Assembly: GCF_000344615.1 (NCBI RefSeq) | Contig: NZ_KB467824.1 | Span: 2,110,702-2,174,701, forward strand | DNA length: 64,000 nucleotides | DNA from: Janthinobacterium sp. CG3 | GTDB lineage: Bacteria; Pseudomonadota; Gammaproteobacteria; Burkholderiales; Burkholderiaceae_D | Direction: 5' to 3' | Shown: in pieces, positions 14,975-24,109 of the stretch | Numbering within the stretch: position 1 is the stretch's first letter | Layout of the letters: each line of letters begins with the position of its first letter | Program-made: the position numbers and the translations under genes | The notes under the pieces: model-generated | The model's database searches: none | Seen by the model: only the letters and a program-made list of their open reading frames with translations | What the model was told of the DNA's origin: nothing

Positions 14975-15478
14975 TTACAGCACCGGTATCGTCCGGGACG
15001 CGCCGGCGTTCTCCTTGGGCAGCGAAACGATCAACACGCCGTTGTCGTAACTCGCCGTCGCCTTGTCGATGTCGACGCTGCGCGGCAGGGGAATGGCGCG
15101 CTGGAACGCGCCGTAGGCCCGCTCCATGCGGTGGAAGGTGCCGTCCACGGTTTCGCTGGCATAACGTTTTTCGCCAGACAGGTATAGCGTGTTGCCCTCG
15201 ACGGCAATGCGGCAATCCTCCTTGCGCATGCCGGGAAGCTCGACCCGCACCACGATTTCCTTCTCCCTTTCCTCCACTTCGCAGGCCAACAAGCTCCAGC
15301 GCGGGAACGCGGCCTGGGTCTTGCTCGCCGGCTGCTTCTCGTCCTTGCCGCGGATGAAATGCGTGAGCGAATCGCTGCCACGGTTGAGCAATTCACGCCA
15401 GCCGTCCGACAAGCTTTCCCACGCCCGGCCGAGCTCCTGGCCGATGAGTTTTCCCGAATGCTTCAACGTCTCCAACAT
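14975..15478 (-). CDS. Hsp20/alpha-crystallin family small heat shock protein
   Basis: 167 residues; ATP-independent holdase. The alpha-crystallin domain spans about 65-165 (VVRVELPGMRKEDCRIAVEGNTLYLSGEKR ... ASYDNGVLIVSLPKEN), ending with a C-terminal I/V-x-I/V-type anchor (TIPVL). The start at 15478 (MLETLKHSGK) is chosen because AAGGAGG sits 5 bases before it; an ATG seven codons upstream has no such site. It lies 30 bp downstream of the PRPP synthetase-like gene on the same strand, suggesting a shared transcript. Confidence 0.9.
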   Translation of the reverse strand: MLETLKHSGKLIGQELGRAWESLSDGWRELLNRGSDSLTHFIRGKDEKQPASKTQAAFPRWSLLACEVEEREKEIVVRVELPGMRKEDCRIAVEGNTLYLSGEKRYASETVDGTFHRMERAYGAFQRAIPLPRSVDIDKATASYDNGVLIVSLPKENAGASRTIPVL

Positions 15479-15508
15479 GATTCCCTCCTTGTTCGCCATT
15501 AGGCGAGC

Positions 15509-16498
15509 TCACGACGTCAAACAATCGCGCACCGAGCCACCGTTGTGCATACGCTCGATGGCCTCGGCGAACAGCGCGGTGCAGCTCAGTATCGTCAGCT
15601 TGGCCTGCGCGGCGCCCGGCTCCAGCCGAAACGCCGGCACGCTGTCGCTGACGACGATGCGCTCCAGCGCGCCGTCGGCCAGCACGGCGTTGGCGTCGCC
15701 GGCGAACAGGCCATGCGTCGCGGCCGCGAACACCCGGCTCGCGCCGGCGTTGCGGCAGGCCCGGGCGCTGCGCGCCAGCGTGTTGCCGGTGCTAATGAGG
15801 TCATCGACGATGACCGCGTCCTTGCCCTTGACGTCGCCGACCAGCAAATCGCCGCTGACCACGCCGCCGCTCCGATATTTCTCGACGATGGCGGCGCAGA
15901 CCGGCTTGTCCAGCACCTCCGCCAACAGCAGCCTGAAGCGCTCGGTGCGCTTGATGCTGCCGGCGTCCGGCGACACCGCGACCACCTCGCGCTCGCGCAA
16001 CAAGGGCGCGAAATACTTGACGAACAAGCGGTTCGCCTCCAGATGCTCGGTGCAACAACGAAACGCGTTCTGATAGGCGGACAAATTGTGGACGTCGAGC
16101 GTTAGCACCGCGTCGGTGCCGACCGCCTCGAACAGCGCCGCCACGTAGCGCGTCGTCACCGGATCGCAGGGTTTGCTCTTGCGGTCCTTGCGCGCGTAGG
16201 CCAAGTACGGCACCACGGCCGTGACGCGGGCGGCGCCGGCGTCCTTCACCGCGCCGATGAAAAACAGCAGGCGGCACAGCTTGTCGTTGGCGCTTTGCCC
16301 GGCGTCGCCGTACAGCGACAGCAACACGAACACATCGTTGCCGCGCACGCTGGCCAGCGGCCGCGCCTTGTGCTCGCCGTCCTCGAAGTCGCGTTCGTCG
16401 TGGGGGCTGGGCGCAAGGTCTAGCCAGCGCGCCACCTGCTCGCCGAACACCCGGCTGCTGTTAAGGACAAAGAGCTGCAACTCATGGTCAAACATCAT
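15509..16498 (-). CDS. Ribose-phosphate pyrophosphokinase (divergent, second-type)
   Basis: 329 residues. PRPP synthetase fold: flexible-loop region PYLAYARKDRKSKP, the divalent-cation segment TLDVHNLSAYQN, and the PRPP-binding loop VIVDDLISTGNTLA. It transfers pyrophosphate from ATP to ribose 5-phosphate. It differs clearly from the canonical housekeeping Prs (which reads DLHAxQIQGFF and sits beside ispE/rplY), so it is probably a paralogue with a special function. Start taken at the first of two tandem ATGs (16498, 16495), preceded by GAGG. Followed by the Hsp20 gene. A five-unit CCATC repeat lies about 150 bp upstream. Confidence 0.85.
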   Translation of the reverse strand: MMFDHELQLFVLNSSRVFGEQVARWLDLAPSPHDERDFEDGEHKARPLASVRGNDVFVLLSLYGDAGQSANDKLCRLLFFIGAVKDAGAARVTAVVPYLAYARKDRKSKPCDPVTTRYVAALFEAVGTDAVLTLDVHNLSAYQNAFRCCTEHLEANRLFVKYFAPLLREREVVAVSPDAGSIKRTERFRLLLAEVLDKPVCAAIVEKYRSGGVVSGDLLVGDVKGKDAVIVDDLISTGNTLARSARACRNAGASRVFAAATHGLFAGDANAVLADGALERIVVSDSVPAFRLEPGAAQAKLTILSCTALFAEAIERMHNGGSVRDCLTS

Positions 16499-16650
16499 TG
16501 CCTCAACGCAGTGGCATTGCGAAAAACATGTACCTTGCGCGAAAATCCCGCGCCACTCCGATTTGAGTCGCAGGGACGGCGCGAGTTCCGCCGGAACCGG
16601 CGGGTAAACTGTGCAGCTTATGGCATCGGACCGGCGTAGCAACGCAAGTC

Positions 16651-16675
16651 CCATCCCATCCCATCCCATCCCATC
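16651..16675. repeat. Pentanucleotide microsatellite (CCATC)5
   Basis: Five perfect tandem CCATC units in the region upstream of the minus-strand PRPP synthetase-like gene, about 150 bp before its start codon. A slippage-prone tract of this kind could change promoter spacing. The rest of the 390-bp gap 16499-16888 holds no gene that I can support. Confidence 0.85.
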
Positions 16676-16888
16676 CATGCGGTGCACACGCGCCGCCTGC
16701 AAGAGCAAAAGTTTCGCTATTCACCACAATGGCTGGCCCGCGCCAACGAATACCTGCTGCTGGCGGAGCGCCACGCGGTCTCTTGTGAATAGATCAAGGC
16801 GCCCGCGCGCGGGTACTGCACAGCTTGATTTTTCTCAATCGTTCGATGCGGACGGCTGCTATCTTGAATTAATCAAACGAGGAACATC

Positions 16889-17164
16889 ATGAGCCTGCAC
16901 CGTGAACCGCCGACACCGCTCCGACCACGCACCTGGCGCGGCCATTTCGCCACTACCGACGCCGTCGAGCGCTGCGTGTCGCTGCAAGCGTCGTTCGGCA
17001 CGCTGTTCGCCGCCGTGCTGATGCGCGCACAGGGAATCGACATCGGCGTCGCCATCCGCGTGCTGGTGCGGCCCCGGCAGCGGCGTCCGCTGCCACAGGA
17101 CATATACGCCCTGCGCACCTACTTCAGTCCGCCGCCGTTGATTTACAGCCATACCCACTACTAG
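16889..17164 (+). CDS. Hypothetical protein, 91 residues
   Basis: Starts MSLHREPPTPLRPRTWRGHF with an AGGAA site 5 bases upstream of the ATG, which supports real translation. Features: arginine/proline-rich N-terminus, a short hydrophobic stretch (SFGTLFAAVLMRAQGIDIGVAI) and a basic segment RPRQRRPLPQD. No recognised domain, no signal peptide. It is convergent with the tRNA-Ser genes and shares their bidirectional terminator. Function unknown. Confidence 0.6.
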   Translation: MSLHREPPTPLRPRTWRGHFATTDAVERCVSLQASFGTLFAAVLMRAQGIDIGVAIRVLVRPRQRRPLPQDIYALRTYFSPPPLIYSHTHY

Positions 17165-17182
17165 AGCGCAAAAAAAAACAAC

Positions 17183-17220
17183 AAAAAACCCGCAGCCTCA
17201 AAGAGAACTGCGGGTTTTTT
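17183..17220. terminator. Bidirectional rho-independent terminator
   Basis: AAAAAACCCGCAG / CTGCGGGTTTTTT stem-loop with 7-bp GC stem and T run on both strands; ends the downstream tRNA-Ser on the minus strand and probably the 91-residue ORF on the plus strand. Confidence 0.9.
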
Positions 17221-17250
17221 GACGGTCCCGGCGTTACCGGAACATTGTAC

Positions 17251-17343
17251 TGGCGGAGACGGTGAGATTCGAACTCACGATACAGGTATAAGCCGTATGC
17301 ATCCTTAGCAGGGATGTGCCTTCGGCCACTCGGCCACGTCTCC
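17251..17343 (-). tRNA. tRNA-Ser(GCU), copy 2 (downstream)
   Basis: On the minus strand GGAGACGTGGCCGAGTGGCC begins the acceptor and D arms; anticodon loop CTGCTAA (anticodon GCT); long variable arm typical of serine tRNA; T arm GAGTTCGAATCTC; encoded CCA end. 93 nt. Identical in all visible positions to the copy at 17650, showing a recent tandem duplication together with its terminator. Confidence 0.97.
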
Positions 17344-17580
17344 AAGCTGACGAATCAACTTTGCCCCCAGAGCGCTTGCGTGCATCAGTGGACGAGCAAC
17401 ATCATAGCCATTGAAACACGATTGGTCAACGGTGCAGGCAAAAATTGACAATACCCGCATGCGGCCATAGAGGAGCCACCTCGGCCGGCAATTACGTTGC
17501 CAACTCCCCGGCGTCCCTTCAGATCAACAATTCCGGCGGCCCCTTGCCTGCCGCCGCCCTATGGCTTTGGAGCGGACAAC

Positions 17581-17619
17581 AAAAAACCCGCAGGCTCCAA
17601 AGAGCGCTGCGGGTTTTTT
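17581..17619 (-). terminator. Rho-independent terminator of upstream tRNA-Ser copy
   Basis: AAAAAACCCGCAG / CTGCGGGTTTTTT hairpin, the duplicate of the terminator at 17183 with a changed loop. It follows the tRNA at 17650 on the minus strand. Confidence 0.88.
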
Positions 17620-17649
17620 GACGGTCCCGGCGTTACCGGAACATTGTGC

Positions 17650-17742
17650 TGGCGGAGACGGTGAGATTCGAACTCACGATACAGGTATAAGCCGTATGCA
17701 TCCTTAGCAGGGATGTGCCTTCGGCCACTCGGCCACGTCTCC
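17650..17742 (-). tRNA. tRNA-Ser(GCU), copy 1 (upstream)
   Basis: Same cloverleaf as the copy at 17251 with anticodon GCT, long variable arm and encoded CCA. It follows lysC by 111 bp on the same strand. The duplicated unit includes about 17 bp before the tRNA, the tRNA and the terminator; offset between copies is 399 bp. Confidence 0.97.
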
Positions 17743-17853
17743 AAGTTGACGAATCAACCCGCCTTCAACAGCTAACTTCGCTGGAGCAGACGAGCGTCAT
17801 ATTATCTATTGGAGCCAGATTGGTCAAGGAAACAGCCGGCTTTTTTGAAAATA

Positions 17854-19101
17854 TTACGCGTTTTCCAAATCGAAGGCTTTATGCAGCGCGCGCACGGCCA
17901 ATTCCATGTACTTTTCGTCGATCAGCACCGAAATTTTGATTTCCGAGGTCGAGATCATCATGATGTTGATGCCCTCTTCCGACAGCGTGCGGAACATCTG
18001 CGACGCCACGCCGACGTGGCTGCGCATGCCCACGCCGACCACCGACAACTTCGACACCTTGGCGTCGCCGATGATGCTGGTGGCGCCGATGTCTTCCTTG
18101 GTGCTGTTGAGCACGGCCATCGCGTTGTGGTACTCGCCGCGCGAGACCGTGAACGTGAAGTCGGTCTTGCCGTCGACCGACTGGTTCTGGATGATCATGT
18201 CGACTTCGATGTTGGCGTCGGCCACCGGGCCGAGGATGTGGTACGCCACGCCCGGACGGTCGGGCACGCCCAGCACGGTGATTTTGGCCTCATCGCGGTT
18301 GAACGCGATACCGGAGATGACTGCTTGTTCCATGTTGGTGTCTTCCTCAAACGAGATCAGGGTGCCTGAATTGGCTTCGATTTCCAGCGGCAGCAGCGGG
18401 TCCGTCAGCGACGACAGCACGCGCGTCGGTACGCGGTAGTTGCCCGCGAATTCGACCGAGCGGGTCTGCAGCACTTTCGAGCCCAGCGACGCCAGTTCCA
18501 GCATTTCCTCGAACGTGATGGTCTTCAGGCGGCGCGCCTCCGACACCACCCGCGGGTCGGTCGTGTAGACGCCGTCGACGTCGGTGAAGATCAGGCATTC
18601 GGCAGCCTTCATCGCCGCCGCGATCGCCACCGCCGAGGTATCCGAGCCGCCGCGGCCCAGGGTGGAAATATTATTGTTCTCATCGACACCTTGGAAGCCG
18701 GTGATGATGACGATCTTGCCGGCGTCGAGGTCGCGCTTGACCTTGACGTCGTCGATCGATTGAATGCGCGCTTTCGTAAAGGCCGAGTCGGTCTTGATCG
18801 CGACTTGCCAGCCGGCGTAGGACACCGCTTGTTTGCCGATCGCCAGCAATGCCATCGACAGCAGGCCGACCGACACTTGTTCGCCGGTCGAGGTGATCAT
18901 GTCGAGTTCTCGCGGATCGGGTTGATCCATGATTTGCTTGGCCAGGCCGATCAGACGGTTAGTCTCACCGGACATCGCGGATGGCACCACGATAATTTGG
19001 TGCCCTGCGTCATGCCATTTGGCGACGCGCTGAGCAACGTTCTTGATGCGGTCGGTCGAGCCCATCGACGTACCGCCGTATTTGTGGACGATTAGTGCCA
19101 T
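17854..19101 (-). CDS. lysC: Aspartate kinase
   Basis: 415 residues; phosphorylates aspartate, the first step to lysine, threonine, methionine and diaminopimelate. N-terminal kinase domain begins ALIVHKYGGTSMGSTDRI (KYGGTS signature) with GRGGSDTSAVAIAAA for the nucleotide/aspartate site; two C-terminal ACT domains (about 265-405, including ITVLGVPDRPGVAYHILGP and LSVVGVGMRSHVGVASQMF) give feedback control by amino acids. The length matches monofunctional class enzymes. ATG at 19101 is the start of the kinase core. It follows tilS and precedes the tRNA-Ser pair, an order common in Oxalobacteraceae. Confidence 0.97.
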   Translation of the reverse strand: MALIVHKYGGTSMGSTDRIKNVAQRVAKWHDAGHQIIVVPSAMSGETNRLIGLAKQIMDQPDPRELDMITSTGEQVSVGLLSMALLAIGKQAVSYAGWQVAIKTDSAFTKARIQSIDDVKVKRDLDAGKIVIITGFQGVDENNNISTLGRGGSDTSAVAIAAAMKAAECLIFTDVDGVYTTDPRVVSEARRLKTITFEEMLELASLGSKVLQTRSVEFAGNYRVPTRVLSSLTDPLLPLEIEANSGTLISFEEDTNMEQAVISGIAFNRDEAKITVLGVPDRPGVAYHILGPVADANIEVDMIIQNQSVDGKTDFTFTVSRGEYHNAMAVLNSTKEDIGATSIIGDAKVSKLSVVGVGMRSHVGVASQMFRTLSEEGINIMMISTSEIKISVLIDEKYMELAVRALHKAFDLENA

Positions 19102-19250
19102 AAGAGTGAAGTTTCCGCTCAAGAAGAATAAAAAGGAGGGCTTTACTCTACATGCCGCACTGCAAAATAACAAGTCAAAATAATCATAACCTCATACCGA
19201 ATCGGCATAAGGAAATATCGTTTTGCCGCAGTGCGGCGCGCGCCCCGCCC

Positions 19251-20666
19251 CTACAGGCTGAGCCAGCGCAGGCTGATGCGCGGCGCCTCGGCCTGGCTCA
19301 GGTGGTGGCAATCCATGCCGATGCCGGCGGCGAACAGCAGCTGCGCCGGCGTGCTGACGGTGGGCAGGCGGGCGCGCTCCCAAGCCGGCACGTCGCACGC
19401 CTGGTAGTGGTATTTCAAGGTCCGGGTGGGCCGGTTGGCCGCCCGCTTCAGGCGCTCGCCGCCCTTGCGGAAGTCGATTACCAGGTCTTGCCCGCGCAGC
19501 CAGTCGGCGTCGACGCCCTGCTCCGCCGGATCGAAATACAACACGCCGCCGTAGGCCGGGAACGCCAGCTCCGCTTCGCCGCGCCAAACGAAGGCCTGGC
19601 CCGGCAGATGGTCGTCGTCGCCGTCGGGGTCGCGCGTACCGTCCAGTTCCGCCAGCTTGGGCGTCAGGAACAGGCGGTCGCGGTGGCGCCGCACGTGGCA
19701 ATCCGGATGCGTCACCAGCGGTTGCGCGTCGGGGCGCGCCTCCAGCAACTGGCTGAGCATTTCGGCCAGCCACGCGGTCGACGGCATGCGCAGCTGGCGT
19801 GTGCCGAACCAGTGGCGCAGCAGGTTGTAGCAGCGGTCCAGGCTGAGCAGGCGCAGCTTGCCGATGTCGAGGCAGTCGCCGTCCAAGCACGACGCCAGGT
19901 CTTGGGTGGCCAGTTCCACCAGCAGGCGCTGCGCCGACTGGGCGTGCTGGGCGCTGCGGGCGAAGCGCTCCTGGAAGCCGGGGAAGGCTTGCGCCAGCGC
20001 CGGCATCACCTGATGGCGCAGCGCGTTGCGGGCGAAGCGCCGGTCGTCGTTCGACTCGTCGTCGACGTAGCCGATGTCGTTGGCGGCGACATAGGCGGCC
20101 AGTTGCTTGCGCGAAGCCGGCAGCAGCGGACGCGCCATCACCAGTTCCGGGTTGCCCAGCAGCTCGGGCGCGGCGTTGGCGGCGTCCATGCCGGACATGC
20201 CGGCCGTGCCGGAGCCGCGCAGCAGTTGCAGCAGTACCGTTTCGGCCTGGTCGTCCTGGTGGTGGGCGGTCAGCAGCAAGGTCACGCCGTGCTCGCGGCT
20301 CAGCGCGCCCAGGGCGGCGTAGCGGCTGTTGCGGGCGGCTTCCTCGGTGCCGGTCTTGGCGCTGCGCTCCAGCGTGACGCGGCGCGCCTCGAAGGCCACG
20401 CCCAGGGCGGCGCAGGCCCCCGCGCAGTGCTCCAGCCAGGCATCGGCGTTGGCGCTGATGCCGTGGTGGATGTGGAAGGCGTGCAGCGCGATCTGGTGGC
20501 GCTGGGCGTAGTCGTGCGCCAGGTGCAGCAGCGCCGACGAGTCGAGCCCGCCGCTGAGGGCGATCGCCATGCGCGCGACCGGTGCTTGCACGCCGGCGCG
20601 TTGCTGGCAGGCCGCCAGCGCGCGTTCGAAGGTGTCCGGCAGGCTGCCGGCTTGTTGCTTTTTCAC
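19251..20666 (-). CDS. tilS: tRNA(Ile)-lysidine synthase
   Basis: 471 residues; ligates lysine to C34 of tRNA-Ile(CAU) so that it reads AUA. PP-loop ATPase motif SGGLDSS at residues 38-44, NxRxxR-type region TEEAARNSRYAALG, and the TilS substrate-binding and C-terminal domains (GERLKRAANRPTRTLKYHYQACDVPAWER). The start is taken as GTG at 20666 (MKKQQAGS) because GGAG lies 6 bases upstream; an upstream in-frame ATG falls inside an intergenic palindrome (20688-20731). It follows accA on the same strand. Confidence 0.94.
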   Translation of the reverse strand: MKKQQAGSLPDTFERALAACQQRAGVQAPVARMAIALSGGLDSSALLHLAHDYAQRHQIALHAFHIHHGISANADAWLEHCAGACAALGVAFEARRVTLERSAKTGTEEAARNSRYAALGALSREHGVTLLLTAHHQDDQAETVLLQLLRGSGTAGMSGMDAANAAPELLGNPELVMARPLLPASRKQLAAYVAANDIGYVDDESNDDRRFARNALRHQVMPALAQAFPGFQERFARSAQHAQSAQRLLVELATQDLASCLDGDCLDIGKLRLLSLDRCYNLLRHWFGTRQLRMPSTAWLAEMLSQLLEARPDAQPLVTHPDCHVRRHRDRLFLTPKLAELDGTRDPDGDDDHLPGQAFVWRGEAELAFPAYGGVLYFDPAEQGVDADWLRGQDLVIDFRKGGERLKRAANRPTRTLKYHYQACDVPAWERARLPTVSTPAQLLFAAGIGMDCHHLSQAEAPRISLRWLSL

Positions 20667-20687
20667 GTCTTGCTCCAGAACGAAAGC

Positions 20688-20731
20688 GGGGACGGAAGCC
20701 ATTTTGCGTTGCAAAACGGGCTTCCGTCCCC
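20688..20731. repeat. GGGGACGGAAGCC hairpin (near-perfect inverted repeat)
   Basis: Left arm from 20688 and right arm ending at 20731 pair over about 20 bp with one bulge and a 3-base loop. Boundaries GGGGAC/GTCCCC match the hairpin at 8874. It occupies the gap between accA and the GTG start of tilS. Confidence 0.75.
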
Positions 20732-20766
20732 TGCTGTAATTGACTATTTTTGCGGGCCGCCGACGC

Positions 20767-21741
20767 TTATTCCGTCGGAGTGGTTTCCTTGAATTTGCCG
20801 TAGCTCATCAATTTTTCGTGGCGCGCCACCAGCAGGTCTTTGGTTTTGATCCCGTGGAACTGGCGCAGCGAGTCCGCCAGCGCGCGTTTCAGCAAGGTCG
20901 CCATCTGTTTCGGATCGCGGTGGGCGCCGCCCAGCGGTTCGTTGACGATCTTGTCGATCAGGCCCATCGCCTTCAGGCGGTGTGCGGTCAGGCCCAGCGC
21001 TTCGGCCGCGTCGGAGGCGCGCTCGGCGGTCTTCCACAGGATCGAGGCGCAGCCTTCCGGCGAAATCACCGCGTAGGTCGCGTATTGCAGCATCAGCACG
21101 GCGTCGCCGACGGCAATGGCCAGCGCGCCGCCGGAGCCGCCTTCGCCGATGATGGTGGCGATCAGCGGCACTTTGAGTTCGGCCATCACGTACAGGTTGT
21201 GGCCGATGGCCTCGGACTGGCCGCGCTCTTCGGCGTCAATGCCGGGAAACGCGCCCGGGGTGTCGACGAAGGTGAAGATCGGCAGGTTGAATTTCTCCGC
21301 CACCTTCATCAGGCGCATCGCCTTGCGGTAGCCTTCGGGTTTCGGCATGCCGAAGTTGCGCAGCGCGCGCTCCTTGGTGTCGCGCCCCTTCTGGTGGCCG
21401 ATGACCATGCAGGGCTGGCCGTTGAAGCGGGCCAGGCCGCCGACGATCGACAGGTCGTCGGCGTAGCTGCGGTCGCCGTGCAGTTCGTGGAAGTCGGTGA
21501 AGATCTCGTTCACATAGTCCATGGTGTACGGGCGCTGCGGGTGGCGCGCGATCTGCGCCACTTGCCACGGCGTCAGCTTGGCGTAGATGTCCTTGGTCAG
21601 TTGCTGGCTCTTCTTGGCCAGGCGGTCGATCTCTTCGGAGATGTCGACGGCCGAATCGTCTTGCACGAAACGCAGCTCTTCAATCTTGGAATCGAGTTCC
21701 GCGATCGGTTGTTCGAAGTTCAGGAAAGTTGTTTTAGTCAT
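20767..21741 (-). CDS. accA: Acetyl-CoA carboxylase carboxyltransferase subunit alpha
   Basis: 324 residues; with AccD forms the carboxyltransferase that moves CO2 from biotin to acetyl-CoA in fatty acid synthesis. Typical N-terminal helix ([18 protein letters not shown]), [47 protein letters not shown] and the oxyanion-forming [17 protein letters not shown]. Length is normal. It lies between alkA and tilS on the same strand, a conserved order in this group. Confidence 0.97.
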   Translation of the reverse strand: MTKTTFLNFEQPIAELDSKIEELRFVQDDSAVDISEEIDRLAKKSQQLTKDIYAKLTPWQVAQIARHPQRPYTMDYVNEIFTDFHELHGDRSYADDLSIVGGLARFNGQPCMVIGHQKGRDTKERALRNFGMPKPEGYRKAMRLMKVAEKFNLPIFTFVDTPGAFPGIDAEERGQSEAIGHNLYVMAELKVPLIATIIGEGGSGGALAIAVGDAVLMLQYATYAVISPEGCASILWKTAERASDAAEALGLTAHRLKAMGLIDKIVNEPLGGAHRDPKQMATLLKRALADSLRQFHGIKTKDLLVARHEKLMSYGKFKETTPTE

Positions 21742-21796
21742 TGTACCTCCATATTATCGCCTGCCGCGGCGGCGGTGCCGCGCGGCGCATTGTTCA

Positions 21797-22456
21797 TTAT
21801 TCTACCGGAACCGGGTCCAGGCTACGCCACAAGTACCAGGTGGCGACGGTGCGCCACGGCTCCCAGTTGGCCGAGACTTCGCGCGCGTCGCTGCGCGACA
21901 CCGGTTCGCCGGAAAAGTAGTTGACGCTGATGCCCTGGATCAAACCGGGGTCGTCGAGCGGCAGCACGTTGGGCCGGAGCAGATTAAATATCAAAAACAT
22001 CTCCGCTGTCCAGCGTCCAATGCCGCGAATTTGCACCAGTTCGGCAATGACGGCTTCGTCGTCCATCTGGTCCCACTGGTTCGCGTGCACCCGCTTGGCC
22101 TTGAAATGGTCGGCCAGGTCGAGGATGTATTCGGTCTTGCGTTTGGACAGGCCACAGGCCGACAGTTGCTCCGCGCCGGCCTTCAAGACCTGGCTCGGGG
22201 TGCATTTCGGGCACGCCAGCAGCAGCTTTTTCCAGGCGGCGTCGGCCGCCTTGGGCGTGATCTGCTGGCCCACCAGAGACCGCGCCAAGGTCGTAAACGG
22301 GTCGCCGTGGCCGACCAGGTGCAGGTCGCCGAATTGCGGGATCAGCTTTTTCATGATGCGGTCGCGCTTCATCAGCTCGACTTTCGCCTCTTCCCAATAC
22401 GGCGGCACCTGCACCACCACCGCGACGTCCGCGCCGTCCTTGGCCGGGGTCGTCAT
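21797..22456 (-). CDS. alkA: DNA-3-methyladenine glycosylase II (HhH-GPD family)
   Basis: 219 residues; base-excision glycosylase removing alkylated purines. HhH-GPD core: [15 protein letters not shown], the helix-hairpin-helix [16 protein letters not shown] and the catalytic aspartate in [13 protein letters not shown]. It lacks the N-terminal domain of E. coli AlkA, as the short MAG-like forms do. Its ATG overlaps the cysS stop codon in ATGA, so it is translated from the cysS message. Confidence 0.92.
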   Translation of the reverse strand: MTTPAKDGADVAVVVQVPPYWEEAKVELMKRDRIMKKLIPQFGDLHLVGHGDPFTTLARSLVGQQITPKAADAAWKKLLLACPKCTPSQVLKAGAEQLSACGLSKRKTEYILDLADHFKAKRVHANQWDQMDDEAVIAELVQIRGIGRWTAEMFLIFNLLRPNVLPLDDPGLIQGISVNYFSGEPVSRSDAREVSANWEPWRTVATWYLWRSLDPVPVE

Positions 22457-23844
22457 GCGCGGCGCCAGTTGGTCGATCCGTCCGGCTTGTCTTCCAGCAC
22501 GATCCCGGCGGCCAGCAATTCGGCGCGGATCTTGTCCGACAGGGCGAAGTCGCGCGCCTTCTTGGCGTCGGCGCGCGCGCCGATGGCTTGCAGCACGGCC
22601 GCTTCGCCGGTCTGCTCGGCGTCGCCGACGGCGCCCTGCAGGAATTGCCGCGGCGCCCGTTCGAGCAGGCCCAGCACGCCGGCCAGGCTTTTTAACTGGC
22701 GCGCCAGCGCGGCCGACTTGGTGCGGTTGACCTCGGTAACCAGGTCGAACAGCACGGCCATCGCCACCGGCGTGTTGAAGTCGTCGTCCATCGCCTCGGC
22801 GAAGCGCACCGCGTGGACCTCGCTCCAGTCGGTCGCGCCCGGCTCGGCCGCCACCTCGCCCAGCGCCGTATACAAGCGCGTCAACGCCACGCGCGCGTCG
22901 TCCAGGTGGACGTCGGAATAGTTCAGCGGGCTGCGGTAGTGGGCGCGCAAGATGAAGAAACGGATCACCTCGGCGTCGAATTTTTTCAGCACTTCGCGGA
23001 TCGTGAAGAAATTGCCCAGCGACTTGGACATTTTTTCATTGTCCAGGCGCACGAAGCCGTTGTGTATCCAGTAGTTGACCATCGGATGGCCGAACGCGCC
23101 CTCGGACTGGGCGATCTCGTTCTCGTGGTGCGGGAACTGCAGGTCGGCGCCGCCGCCGTGGATGTCGAACTGCTCGCCGAGCAGCGCGCAGGCCATCGCC
23201 GAACATTCGATGTGCCAGCCCGGGCGGCCCTTGCCCCATTTCGAGTCCCACTTGACCTCTTCCGGCTCGGACTCCTTCGACGCCTTCCACAGCACGAAGT
23301 CGAGCGGGTCGCGCTTGCCGACGTTGACGTCGACGCGCTCGCCGGCGCGCAGGTCGTCAAGCGACTTGCCCGACAGCCTGCCGTAGCTGGGGAAGTTGCG
23401 CACCGCGTAGTTGACGTCGCCGTCCTCGGCCAGATAGGCCAAGCCGCGCTCTTCAAGCTTGTCGATCAGGCTCAGCATCTGCGGCACGTAGGCGGTCGCG
23501 CGCGGCACGTGGTCGGCCGGCAAGATGCCGAGCGCGCCCGTGTCCTCGTCCATGTACCGGGTGAAGCGCGTGGTCAGCTGCGAAATCGTTTCGCCGTTCT
23601 CGACCGCCCGGCGGATGATTTTGTCCTCGATGTCGGTAATGTTGCGCACATAGGTGACGTCGTAACCGGAAGCCTTGAGCCAGCGGTAAATGACGTCGAA
23701 CGCCATCATCATGCGCGCATGGCCGATATGACAATAGTCGTAGATGGTCATGCCGCACACGTACATGCGTACTTTGCCAGCCTCCATGGGAACGAATGTC
23801 TGCTTCTCGCGCGCCAGCGTGTTGTAAATCTTTAAATTGCTCAT
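22453..23844 (-). CDS. cysS: Cysteine-tRNA ligase
   Basis: 463 residues. Class I synthetase: zinc ligand in [15 protein letters not shown] motif in [10 protein letters not shown], zinc/cysteine site HIECSAM and [15 protein letters not shown], and KMSKS loop in [13 protein letters not shown]-terminal anticodon-binding DALR domain. Start ATG at 23844 ([10 protein letters not shown]) matches the family start; an upstream extension is low-complexity. Divergent from ppiA, and coupled to the downstream alkA by a 4-bp overlap. Confidence 0.97.
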   Translation of the reverse strand: MSNLKIYNTLAREKQTFVPMEAGKVRMYVCGMTIYDYCHIGHARMMMAFDVIYRWLKASGYDVTYVRNITDIEDKIIRRAVENGETISQLTTRFTRYMDEDTGALGILPADHVPRATAYVPQMLSLIDKLEERGLAYLAEDGDVNYAVRNFPSYGRLSGKSLDDLRAGERVDVNVGKRDPLDFVLWKASKESEPEEVKWDSKWGKGRPGWHIECSAMACALLGEQFDIHGGGADLQFPHHENEIAQSEGAFGHPMVNYWIHNGFVRLDNEKMSKSLGNFFTIREVLKKFDAEVIRFFILRAHYRSPLNYSDVHLDDARVALTRLYTALGEVAAEPGATDWSEVHAVRFAEAMDDDFNTPVAMAVLFDLVTEVNRTKSAALARQLKSLAGVLGLLERAPRQFLQGAVGDAEQTGEAAVLQAIGARADAKKARDFALSDKIRAELLAAGIVLEDKPDGSTNWRRA

Positions 23845-24109
23845 CGTACTCTTGCAAGTGTAGCGGGCATGGCAACCGGGCAAAACGGGGGGCAGGCGCG
23901 GACACCAGGGCGCCGCGCCAAAACCTCCATCTGCCTCTAGACCGCCAGGCCCTCTATATTGTTGTTCTTCTTTGTTAGAATGGGACTTCCGGGTCAAGTA
24001 TAACATTGATAAAAACCATACTGGCCTGATATGAGTTAGGTTTTTACACGCGACAACCGAATTTCCACATCATTACAATTTCAACCACCCCGACGCCAAG
24101 GAAGCAATA

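Noticed and set aside
17124..17345. Two nearly identical short frames (METWPSGRRHIPAKDAYG) over the tRNA-Ser genes.
   Set aside because: They are translations of the tRNA and terminator sequence, not proteins.
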